DNA of 6,058 nt from an uncultured Ruminococcus sp. (GTDB lineage: Bacteria; Bacillota; Clostridia; Oscillospirales; Acutalibacteraceae), in contig CACZPV010000021.1 of NCBI GenBank assembly GCA_902783065.1, positions 1 to 6,058 on the forward strand, given 5' to 3'. The notes beneath the pieces were generated by a model, which saw only the letters and a list, made by a program, of their open reading frames with translations, did not search any database and had not been told where the DNA came from. Shown piece after piece: positions 1 to 5,513 of the stretch (position 1 is its first letter; each line of letters opens with the position of its first letter). Both the position numbers and the translations under genes were made by a program.

Positions 1-3000
1 CTCGAAAACGCAACAGGTCAGAAAAAAATCAAGCTTCTAAAAAGACTTGAGGTTGTTGAATCTTTCCGTATCTCCGGAAACAGACCTGAATGGATGATCC
101 TTGACGTTCTCCCTGTTATCCCTCCGGATATCCGTCCGATGGTACAGCTCGACGGCGGACGTTTTGCAACCAGCGATCTTAACGATCTGTACCGCCGGGT
201 GCTTAACAGAAACAACCGTCTGAAAAGACTTATCGAGCTTCATGCTCCGAGAATGATCATCCGCAACGAAAAACGTATGCTCCAGGAAGCTGTAGATGCA
301 ATTATTGATAACGGCAGAAGAGGCAGACCTGTTACCGGTCCCTCCAACCGTTCACTTAAATCCCTCTCTGATATGCTTAAAGGTAAACAGGGACGTTTCC
401 GTCAGAACCTTCTCGGTAAACGTGTTGACTACTCAGGACGTTCGGTTATTGTTGTAGGTCCTGAACTGAAAATGTATCAGTGCGGTCTTCCGAAGGAAAT
501 GGCTCTGGAACTGTTTAAGCCTTTCGTAATGAAGATCCTCGTAGAAAGCGGATCAGTCGCTAATATCAAGGCAGCAAGAAAAGCCGTTGAAAGAGCACAG
601 CCCGAAGTATGGGATGCCCTTGAAAGAGTTATCAAAGGACATCCGGTTATGCTTAACCGCGCACCAACACTTCACAGACTCGGTATTCAGGCATTTGAAC
701 CTGTCCTTGTCGAAGGTAAGGCTCTTAAGCTTCATCCTCTTGCTTGTACCGCTTTTAATGCCGATTTTGACGGCGACCAGATGGCTGTACACGTTCCTCT
801 GTCGGCAGAGGCTCAGGCAGAAGCCCGCTTCCTTATGCTGGCAGCAAATAACCTGCTAAAACCGTCTGACGGTAAACCTGTAACTGTTCCTACACAGGAT
901 ATGGTACTCGGTTCCTATTATCTGACGCTGGATAAAGACGGCGAAAAGGGTGAAGGCAAAATATTCCGTGATGTAGATGAGGTAATCATGGCATATCAGA
1001 CAGGTGTTATTGCGCTTCATGCTAAAATCAAGGTGCGCCGTGAGGGTGTCTTTAACGGCAGAAAAATATCCCGTCTGGTTGATACAACTGTAGGACGTAT
1101 TATCTTTAATAATCCTATTCCTCAGGATCTCGGTTATGTTGACAGAACTAATCCGGATAATTTCCTCAAGTATGAGATCGACTTCCTTGTTGGTAAAAAA
1201 CAGCTCGGAAAAATCTTTGATAAGTGTATTAAAAAACACGGTACCCAGCGTACCTCCGAAGTACTGGATGCCGTAAAATCACAAGGTTATAAATATTCTA
1301 CCAAAGGCGCTATTACGGTTGCCGTTTGTGACGCTACCATTCCTCCTAAGAAAAAGGAAATTATAGCAGCAGCTGAAAAAGAAATCGACAAGGTTACTGC
1401 TATGTACAGGAGAGGTTATCTCTCTAATCAGGAACGTTACGAAAAGGTTATCAATATTTGGGAAAAGGCTACTAATGATGTAACCACTGCACTGAAAGAT
1501 AACCTTGACAGATATAACCCGATTTACATGATGGCTGACTCAGGTGCCCGTGGTTCTATGAGCCAGATAAGACAGCTCGCCGGTATGCGTGGACTTATCG
1601 CAAATACATCAGGTAAAACAATTGAAATCCCGATCAGAGCTAACTATCGTGAAGGTCTTAATATTCTCGAATACTTCATTTCTTCCCGTGGTGCAAGAAA
1701 GGGGCTTGCTGATACAGCACTCCGTACTGCTGACTCCGGTTATCTTACCAGACGTCTTGTTGACGTATCACAGGATGTTATTATTCGTGAGGAAGACTGC
1801 GGCACCAAGGACGGTATCGTTGTATATGATATAAGACAAACCAGTGCGGAAACCGGCGAAGAAGTAAGAGTATCTTACGAAAACCTTACCGGAAACCATC
1901 TGTTTGAGAACTATTATGATCCGTCAAACGGAAATATACTTATCTCCACGGACCGTATCATGACACAGCGTGATGTCGATATGATCAGAAATCTTGGCAC
2001 TACCGATATCAGAATCCGTCCGTATGAACAGTTCCGCTCCATGCGCAGCCAGATTGTCGGCAAACTTCCTGCATCTGATATCAACGATCCAAGAACCGGT
2101 GATGCTATTGCTGTCACAACACAGCCTATTACCGAACAGGATGCAGACAATATCATTAACTGCGGTATCACTTCCGTAAAAGTAAAAGAAACTGAGGAAG
2201 GTATGACAGAACCTGTGATCAAAGAGTATACGTCCTTTGTAAAGACACTTCAGGGCAGAAGGATCATGGACGATTACTGTGATAAGGAAACGGGCAGAAT
2301 GTTGATTCCTGCAAGAAAACTGCTGACAGATAACGATATCCGTATCCTTATTGACCACGGTGCAGAGCTTGTAAAGCTTGTTCATTCAGGTGATGCTGAT
2401 TCAATCATTGAATCCATGCATGAACGTCTGCAGGGACGTTATCTCTGCGAAGATTATTACGATCCTCAGACAGGAGAGCTTCTTGTTTCTACCGATAAAA
2501 TCATGGATGACCACGATGCAGATCTGATTGTCAATTCCGGATGCAAGAACATCAGAATCCGTTCTATTCTTGACTGCCGTGCAAAACACGGTGTGTGCAG
2601 AAAATGTTACGGTTCCAACCTTGCTAACGGTATGCCTGTTACCATTGGTGAAGCTGTAGGAATTATTGCAGCACAATCCATCGGCGAACCCGGTACACAG
2701 CTCACAATGCGTACATTCCATACAGGCGGTGTCGCAGGCGGTGAAGATATCACACAGGGTCTTCCCCGTGTCGAGGAACTTTTTGAAGCAAGAAAACCAA
2801 AACATATCGCTATTATTACCGAAATTGGCGGTCAGGTTAAACTGGAAGACAGAAATGCTGTAATTACAGGAAACGATCCTGAACAGTCCGTTGACGGTAA
2901 GACAGGTGTAACTAGCAAAACATATCTCATTCCGTTCGGTGCCCGTACAAAAGTCAAGAACGGTCAGATGGTAGAACCCGGTGATCTTCTTACCGAAGGC

Positions 3001-3531
3001 TCGGTTGATCCACACGAAATTCTTAACATCAAGGGCGCAGCTGCTGTTCAGGACTATCTGATTGAAGAAGTTCAGAGTGCCTATCGCTTACAGGGTGTTG
3101 ATATCAACGATAAACATATTGAAGTTATTGTTCGCCAGATGATGAAGAAGGTACGCATTGAGGATGCCGGCAGCACCAACCTTCTCCCCGGTTCACTCGT
3201 AGACAAGGGTAATTTCTATGCTGCAAATGAGGAGATCGAAAAGAGAATCGCTGAAGGTGAGGTCGGTCTTTCAACCGCTACTTATTCACCGACACTGCTC
3301 GGTATTACCAAGGCATCTCTTGCAACTGATTCATTCCTTTCAGCTGCTTCTTTCCAGGAAACCACCAGAGTTCTTACCGATGCCGCTATCAAGGGTAAGG
3401 TAGACCCGCTGATGGGATTGAAAGAAAACGTATTGATCGGTAAGCTGGTTCCTGCCGGCACCTGTATGGCAAGATACAGAGATGTTGAGATTGAGGAAAA
3501 TATCCCTGCTATTTATCCGACAGAACTGTAA
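1..3531 (+). CDS. rpoC: DNA-directed RNA polymerase subunit beta', 5'-truncated by window edge
   Basis: Largest catalytic subunit of RNA polymerase, carrying the active-site Mg2+ ligands. The frame is open from base 1. By comparison with B. subtilis RpoC roughly 225 N-terminal residues, including zinc site 1, lie upstream; the ATG at 94 is internal. Visible in order: the sigma-binding clamp helices (175-315), the GKRVDYSGRS segment (about 418), the catalytic NADFDGD motif (757-777), the MMADSGARGS F-loop (about 1528), the bridge helix (1663-1767), zinc site 2 cysteines (codons 1798, 2575, 2596, 2605), the trigger loop MRTFHTGG (from 2707) and the conserved C-terminal FLSAASFQETTRVL segment. 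The trigger loop has no large insertion, as usual in Firmicutes. Oddities are a greatly expanded segment between the first two zinc cysteines, Arg where most bacteria have His at the bridge-helix start (codon 1687), and Cys in the usual PAGTG motif (codon 3463). Upstream rpoB is expected; downstream lies a terminator, so rpoC ends its operon. Confidence 0.98.
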   Translation, partial: LENATGQKKIKLLKRLEVVESFRISGNRPEWMILDVLPVIPPDIRPMVQLDGGRFATSDLNDLYRRVLNRNNRLKRLIELHAPRMIIRNEKRMLQEAVDAIIDNGRRGRPVTGPSNRSLKSLSDMLKGKQGRFRQNLLGKRVDYSGRSVIVVGPELKMYQCGLPKEMALELFKPFVMKILVESGSVANIKAARKAVERAQPEVWDALERVIKGHPVMLNRAPTLHRLGIQAFEPVLVEGKALKLHPLACTAFNADFDGDQMAVHVPLSAEAQAEARFLMLAANNLLKPSDGKPVTVPTQDMVLGSYYLTLDKDGEKGEGKIFRDVDEVIMAYQTGVIALHAKIKVRREGVFNGRKISRLVDTTVGRIIFNNPIPQDLGYVDRTNPDNFLKYEIDFLVGKKQLGKIFDKCIKKHGTQRTSEVLDAVKSQGYKYSTKGAITVAVCDATIPPKKKEIIAAAEKEIDKVTAMYRRGYLSNQERYEKVINIWEKATNDVTTALKDNLDRYNPIYMMADSGARGSMSQIRQLAGMRGLIANTSGKTIEIPIRANYREGLNILEYFISSRGARKGLADTALRTADSGYLTRRLVDVSQDVIIREEDCGTKDGIVVYDIRQTSAETGEEVRVSYENLTGNHLFENYYDPSNGNILISTDRIMTQRDVDMIRNLGTTDIRIRPYEQFRSMRSQIVGKLPASDINDPRTGDAIAVTTQPITEQDADNIINCGITSVKVKETEEGMTEPVIKEYTSFVKTLQGRRIMDDYCDKETGRMLIPARKLLTDNDIRILIDHGAELVKLVHSGDADSIIESMHERLQGRYLCEDYYDPQTGELLVSTDKIMDDHDADLIVNSGCKNIRIRSILDCRAKHGVCRKCYGSNLANGMPVTIGEAVGIIAAQSIGEPGTQLTMRTFHTGGVAGGEDITQGLPRVEELFEARKPKHIAIITEIGGQVKLEDRNAVITGNDPEQSVDGKTGVTSKTYLIPFGARTKVKNGQMVEPGDLLTEGSVDPHEILNIKGAAAVQDYLIEEVQSAYRLQGVDINDKHIEVIVRQMMKKVRIEDAGSTNLLPGSLVDKGNFYAANEEIEKRIAEGEVGLSTATYSPTLLGITKASLATDSFLSAASFQETTRVLTDAAIKGKVDPLMGLKENVLIGKLVPAGTCMARYRDVEIEENIPAIYPTEL
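1876..2565 (+). repeat. Four tandem copies of the beta' inter-zinc module inside rpoC
   Basis: Protein-level tandem repeat between the first (codon 1798) and second (codon 2575) cysteine of zinc site 2. Cores of about 48-51 residues run 1876-2019, 2041-2187, 2233-2382 and 2413-2565. Each follows the pattern hydrophobic-x-G, then a D-x-x-T/N-G turn, a beta strand (ILIST, AIAVT, MLIPA, LLVST), a D-rich helix, and N/H-x-G followed by a short strand (DIRIR, SVKVK, LVKLV, NIRIR). Conserved glycines at 1891, 2059, 2254 and 2434 give periods of 56, 65 and 60 residues. Copies 1 and 4 are closest, sharing 24 of 46 aligned positions in my hand alignment; copy 2 is the most diverged. E. coli has one such unit here (Cys814 to Cys888). 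The reading frame is uninterrupted, so this appears to be a genuine expansion rather than a frameshift. Confidence 0.85.
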
Positions 3532-3653
3532 GACAATAAATTGCAGTATAATGACAATAAAAAGCCTGATATTACACTCGGAATCAAAAGCAGCCCAAAG
3601 CTACACTTTACTTTTCCCGACATAAAGTATCTGATGTTTTAATAAAATCAATT

Positions 3654-3703
3654 AAACTTCGCCTGATAAAGCATAGACTTTACCCGGCGAAGTTTTTTCT
3701 TTT
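3654..3703 (+). terminator. Intrinsic terminator of the rpoC transcript
   Basis: A perfect 10-base inverted repeat, AAACTTCGCC (3654-3663) with GGCGAAGTTT (3686-3695), has a further inner stem TAAAG/CTTTA (3667-3671 with 3678-3682) closing a 6-base loop. The 3' arm runs into TTTTTTCTTTT. This is a textbook Rho-independent terminator 122 bases after the rpoC stop codon, so rpoC is probably the last gene of its operon. Confidence 0.92.
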
Positions 3704-3730
3704 ACCAAATCAAAAATTGGCGGCGTACCA

Positions 3731-3845
3731 CCAGCGTGACGCTGGGCGGCATGCTGCCGCTGTCAATTTAATACCCGCATCCACTTAGACTAAAATACTT
3801 TTATCAGTCGTCTGCTTTTATTGATTCAATGTTTGATTTGAATTA
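3731..3845. repeat. Structured intergenic repeat, copy A
   Basis: Begins with two abutting perfect 6-bp hairpins: CCAGCG-TGA-CGCTGG (3731-3745) and GCGGCA-TGC-TGCCGC (3746-3760). These are followed by TGTCAATTTAATACCC, a poorly conserved middle, the exact motif CAGTCGTCTGCT (3805-3816) and a tail ending TTTGAATTA. It aligns without gaps from the first hairpin through the CAGTCGTCTGCT motif with copy B 196 bases downstream. It could be a non-autonomous dispersed element of REP or MITE type, or part of a structured RNA. Orientation is unknown. Confidence 0.8.
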
Positions 3846-3926
3846 AAAAAAGCCTGACACGCGGGTGTAAAGTTCAGATAACTGAAACAGAGCGGAGCGT
3901 AAGCGAGCGACTATTGCGTTTCGGCT
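3846..3926. other. Linker between repeat copies, rich in small inverted repeats
   Basis: Contains ACAC-GCGG-GTGT (3857-3868), TTCAG-ATAA-CTGAA (3873-3886), a longer-range GAAAC/GTTTC pair (3884-3888 with 3918-3922), and CGGAGC (3893-3898) complementary to GCTCCG (3924-3929). The last pairing would compete with the first hairpin of copy B. AGCG recurs four times in 3891-3908. It may be part of a larger folded element together with the two repeat copies; this is inference from hand-found pairings. Confidence 0.5.
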
Positions 3927-4040
3927 CCGGCGGCTCGCCGGGCGGCGTGCCGCCGCTGTCAATATAATTCCCACTGCTAAACACAGTTTCAACATTATTA
4001 CAGTCGTCTGCTATTGTTGATTCATGGTGAATTTGAATTA
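3927..4040. repeat. Structured intergenic repeat, copy B
   Basis: Same architecture as the copy starting at 3731: abutting hairpins CCGGCG-GCT-CGCCGG (3927-3941) and GCGGCG-TGC-CGCCGC (3942-3956), then TGTCAATATAATTCCC, a diverged middle, CAGTCGTCTGCT (4001-4012) and a tail ending TTTGAATTA. The distance from first hairpin to CAGTCGTCTGCT is 74 bases in both copies. In each hairpin an A-T pair of copy A is replaced by a G-C pair here, so both partners changed together. Confidence 0.8.
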
Positions 4041-4075
4041 TTAATAATTAAGTTCAGTTTTTTTAGGAAAGGGGT

Positions 4076-4118
4076 CTGGGGGATAACCCTTTGTTTTTAA
4101 ACAAAGGGTTTCCACCAG
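4076..4118. other. Long isolated hairpin upstream of the pyrE promoter
   Basis: The inner stem AACCCTTTG(TT)/(AA)CAAAGGGTT (4085-4095 with 4100-4110) is extended by CTGGGGGA/TCCACCAG (4076-4083 with 4111-4118), with one bulged T and one G-A mismatch. That gives about 18 base pairs around a 4-base loop. No T-run follows on either strand, so it is not a standard intrinsic terminator. It may be a dispersed palindromic element, an insulating transcript end or a 3' processing structure; the sequence does not decide among these. Confidence 0.65.
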
Positions 4119-4154
4119 GGAGATGTGTTTCAGCTCACCAGTGCAGCTAAATTC

Positions 4155-4183
4155 TTTACAAGTGATAAAAAATATGTTATATT
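4155..4183 (+). promoter_or_regulatory. Sigma-A-type promoter for pyrE
   Basis: TTTACA (4155-4160) and TATATT (4178-4183) are separated by exactly 17 bases, each hexamer differing from consensus at one position. The predicted start near 4190 leaves a leader of about 155 bases before pyrE. The -10 overlaps a perfect inverted repeat TTATAT/ATATAA (4177-4182 with 4188-4193), which could be an operator but may be chance in AT-rich DNA. Confidence 0.7.
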
Positions 4184-4236
4184 ATAGATATAAACTTGAC
4201 CTTTTCGGTTGTGTATAATTTTTTTACAGCAATCAT

Positions 4237-4263
4237 CGCTTATATTCAATGAATTGATATGCG
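4237..4263 (+). promoter_or_regulatory. Possible hairpin in the pyrE leader
   Basis: CGC, ATAT and CAA pair with TTG, ATAT and GCG around the loop TGAA, with two small bulges on the 5' side, and GTTTTATTGT follows. This is a weak fold that might act in attenuation or be incidental. I do not see a recognisable PyrR-binding loop or an anti-terminator alternative in the leader. Confidence 0.25.
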
Positions 4264-4345
4264 GTTTTATTGTATCTGAGAATTATTATAACAGAAAAGT
4301 ACGGGTGAACAGTGTATCTCAAAGAAATAATACGGAGGTTAAAAA

Positions 4346-5023
4346 ATGGAAAATTATAAAAAAGAATTTATTGAATTTATGGTTGATTGTCAGGTACTGA
4401 AATTCGGTGATTTTGTAACAAAAAGCGGCAGAAAAACACCGTTCTTTGTAAATACAGGTTTCTACCGCACCGGCGCACAGCTCAGAAGACTCGGAGGATA
4501 TTATGCCGAAGCAATCAAAGAAAAATTTGGTCTGGATTTTGATGTACTTTTCGGTCCGGCTTATAAAGGAATACCCCTGAGTGTTGCTGCAACTATAGCT
4601 ATCAGCGAAAAATTTGATACAGATATACGCTATTGTTCCAACCGCAAAGAAATAAAAGATCACGGCGATAAGGGTATTCTCCTTGGCAGTCCGATCAGTG
4701 ACGGCGATAAAATTGTTATTATTGAGGATGTTACCACTGCGGGTACATCTATAGAGGAAACTTTGCCTATTATCAAAGCACAGGGAAATGTTACACCAGT
4801 GGGTCTTGTTGTTTCCGTTGACAGAATGGAAAGAGGTCAGGGAACTAAAAGTGCATTGAAAGAAATTGAAGAAAAATATGGTCTTAAAACAACTGCAATT
4901 GTTACCATGGAAGAAGTAATCGAACACCTTTATAATAAAGAATATAAAGGTAAAATTATTATTGATGATAAACTGAAAGCTGCAATCGATGCTTATTATG
5001 AACAATATGGCGCAGAAAATTAA
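4346..5023 (+). CDS. pyrE: Orotate phosphoribosyltransferase
   Basis: Converts orotate and PRPP to orotidine 5'-monophosphate and pyrophosphate, the fifth step of de novo pyrimidine synthesis, in the cytosol. The 225-residue product resembles the E. coli-type enzyme (about 213 residues) along its length, with a slightly longer C-terminus. Visible features: Lys26 in the KFGDF-x-x-KSGRKTPFF segment, FGPAYKGIP (69-77), NRKEIKDHG (99-107) with Arg100, Lys101, Lys104 and His106 of the flexible catalytic loop, and the PRPP-binding motif IIEDVTTAGTS (125-135), which has Glu-Asp where E. coli has Asp-Asp. The ATG is preceded by GGAGG (4334-4338) at a 7-base spacing, which fixes the start. It has its own promoter and terminator, so it appears monocistronic and separate from other pyr genes. 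The assignment is secure; regulation is unknown. Confidence 0.96.
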   Translation: MENYKKEFIEFMVDCQVLKFGDFVTKSGRKTPFFVNTGFYRTGAQLRRLGGYYAEAIKEKFGLDFDVLFGPAYKGIPLSVAATIAISEKFDTDIRYCSNRKEIKDHGDKGILLGSPISDGDKIVIIEDVTTAGTSIEETLPIIKAQGNVTPVGLVVSVDRMERGQGTKSALKEIEEKYGLKTTAIVTMEEVIEHLYNKEYKGKIIIDDKLKAAIDAYYEQYGAEN

Positions 5024-5065
5024 TTACGTATACTCATCTGCCACATAACTAACTGTCCCTATCTT

Positions 5066-5100
5066 CCCCGTCCGTTATTTTTGCCGGACGGGGATTTATA
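5066..5100 (+). terminator. Probable intrinsic terminator of pyrE
   Basis: A perfect 9-bp stem, CCCCGTCCG (5066-5074) with CGGACGGGG (5085-5093), around a 10-base loop lies about 40 bases after the pyrE stop. It is followed by ATTTATA, a weak U-tract, so efficiency may be moderate. No better T-run occurs on the opposite strand. Confidence 0.75.
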
Positions 5101-5314
5101 CATTATATATGATATATAGCAGTTGTCCGCCCGGAACCCGGCAGAATAAAACTTCCTGAATCCCAATTTTTTACTGAATTATAAAAGATATAGTACTAAA
5201 CTTCCCTGTAACATATTTCATGGTCATAATTTTTTTTCGGACTAAAAAGATTAATTCATTATGTCACTAAAAATAAAAATTTTATCAATTTCTATAGTAA
5301 TTCTGTGTAATATG

Positions 5315-5323
5315 TGCTATAAT
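5315..5323 (+). promoter_or_regulatory. Extended -10 promoter for ppa
   Basis: TGCTATAAT (5315-5323) is a perfect -10 hexamer with the TGn extension, preceded by TATG. No good -35 hexamer lies 16-18 bases upstream, which is typical of extended -10 promoters. Transcription would start near 5330, giving a leader of about 185 bases before ppa. Confidence 0.65.
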
Positions 5324-5357
5324 GATAATATATTTTCCGTAAGTGAATGGTTTTTTT

Positions 5358-5380
5358 GTTATCCTCGTTTTGAGGATAAC
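5358..5380 (+). promoter_or_regulatory. Perfect hairpin early in the ppa leader
   Basis: GTTATCCTC (5358-5366) and GAGGATAAC (5372-5380) form a perfect 9-bp stem with loop GTTTT, directly after a run of seven T. There is no T-run downstream, so it is not a terminator. Starting about 30 bases into the predicted transcript, it could stabilise the 5' end or be a protein-binding palindrome. Confidence 0.55.
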
Positions 5381-5437
5381 AGTGCTTTGTGAGAAAACTT
5401 CATTTATTCGGAAAATAGGTTTATTCAAAATTCAGAC

Positions 5438-5486
5438 AGCTGTATCAAATCCTTTTTCTGACAGCAGTTTGATTTTACAATCAGCT
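5438..5486 (+). promoter_or_regulatory. Possible second fold in the ppa leader
   Basis: AGCTG (5438-5442) can pair with CAGCT (5482-5486), and ATCAAA (5444-5449) with TTTGAT (5468-5473), nesting to a two-part stem that ends about 14 bases before the ribosome binding site. It could modulate translation. The match to known riboswitch classes is poor; in particular I do not see the fluoride riboswitch core that sometimes precedes pyrophosphatase genes. Confidence 0.3.
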
Positions 5487-5513
5487 ATAGAAAACTTTTA
5501 AGGAGAGATTTAT

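Larger units (their letters stand above)
3532..4345. other. Gene-free region between rpoC and pyrE
   Basis: No credible coding sequence was found in about 800 bases. It contains the rpoC 3' untranslated stretch (3532-3653), a terminator, two copies of a structured repeat, a linker with small inverted repeats, a long isolated hairpin, and the pyrE promoter and leader, each listed separately. The GC-rich hairpin segments contrast sharply with the surrounding AT-rich DNA. An 11-base direct repeat (AAAAAGCCTGA) occurs at 3559-3569 and 3847-3857, its second copy just after the first structured repeat. Confidence 0.8.
5024..5513. other. Gene-free region between pyrE and ppa
   Basis: No convincing gene. 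It holds the pyrE terminator, an AT-rich stretch without recognised features (about 5100-5290), an extended -10 promoter and a long ppa leader with inverted repeats, each listed separately. A 43-codon frame at 5261-5392 lacks a ribosome binding site and overlaps the promoter, so I do not call it a gene. Confidence 0.75.

Noticed and set aside
2401..3015. 204-codon minus-strand frame opposite rpoC
   Set aside because: Shadow of conserved rpoC coding sequence; the translation shows no recognisable motif.
3547..3552. TATAAT just after rpoC as a promoter for the intergenic region
   Set aside because: No -35 element or extended -10 is present at a workable distance.
3731..4040. CRISPR array
   Set aside because: There are only two diverged copies of about 115 bases, lacking short identical repeats, regular spacers and nearby cas genes.
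4066..4083. G-quadruplex in the G-rich stretch before the long hairpin
   Set aside because: There are only two runs of three or more G close together, and the second is better explained as part of the hairpin stem.
4196..4219. TTGACC and TATAAT as a second pyrE promoter
   Set aside because: The spacer is only 12 bases and there is no TGn extension, so it is unlikely to work as a paired promoter.
4209..4400. 63-codon + strand frame crossing the pyrE start
   Set aside because: It lies in a different frame, runs through the pyrE ribosome binding site and has no initiation signal of its own.
4319..5005. 228-codon minus-strand frame opposite pyrE
   Set aside because: It is the complement of an AT-rich gene, giving a Phe/Ile/Asn-rich translation without domains; pyrE is unambiguous on the + strand.
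5261..5392. 43-codon + strand frame with a hydrophobic start, upstream of ppa
   Set aside because: It has no ribosome binding site, overlaps the extended -10 promoter and the leader hairpin, and its composition follows the AT-rich background.
5325..5513. Fluoride riboswitch ahead of ppa
   Set aside because: This class does precede some pyrophosphatase genes, but the conserved GGNGAUGG and CUGAU-containing core is not seen here.
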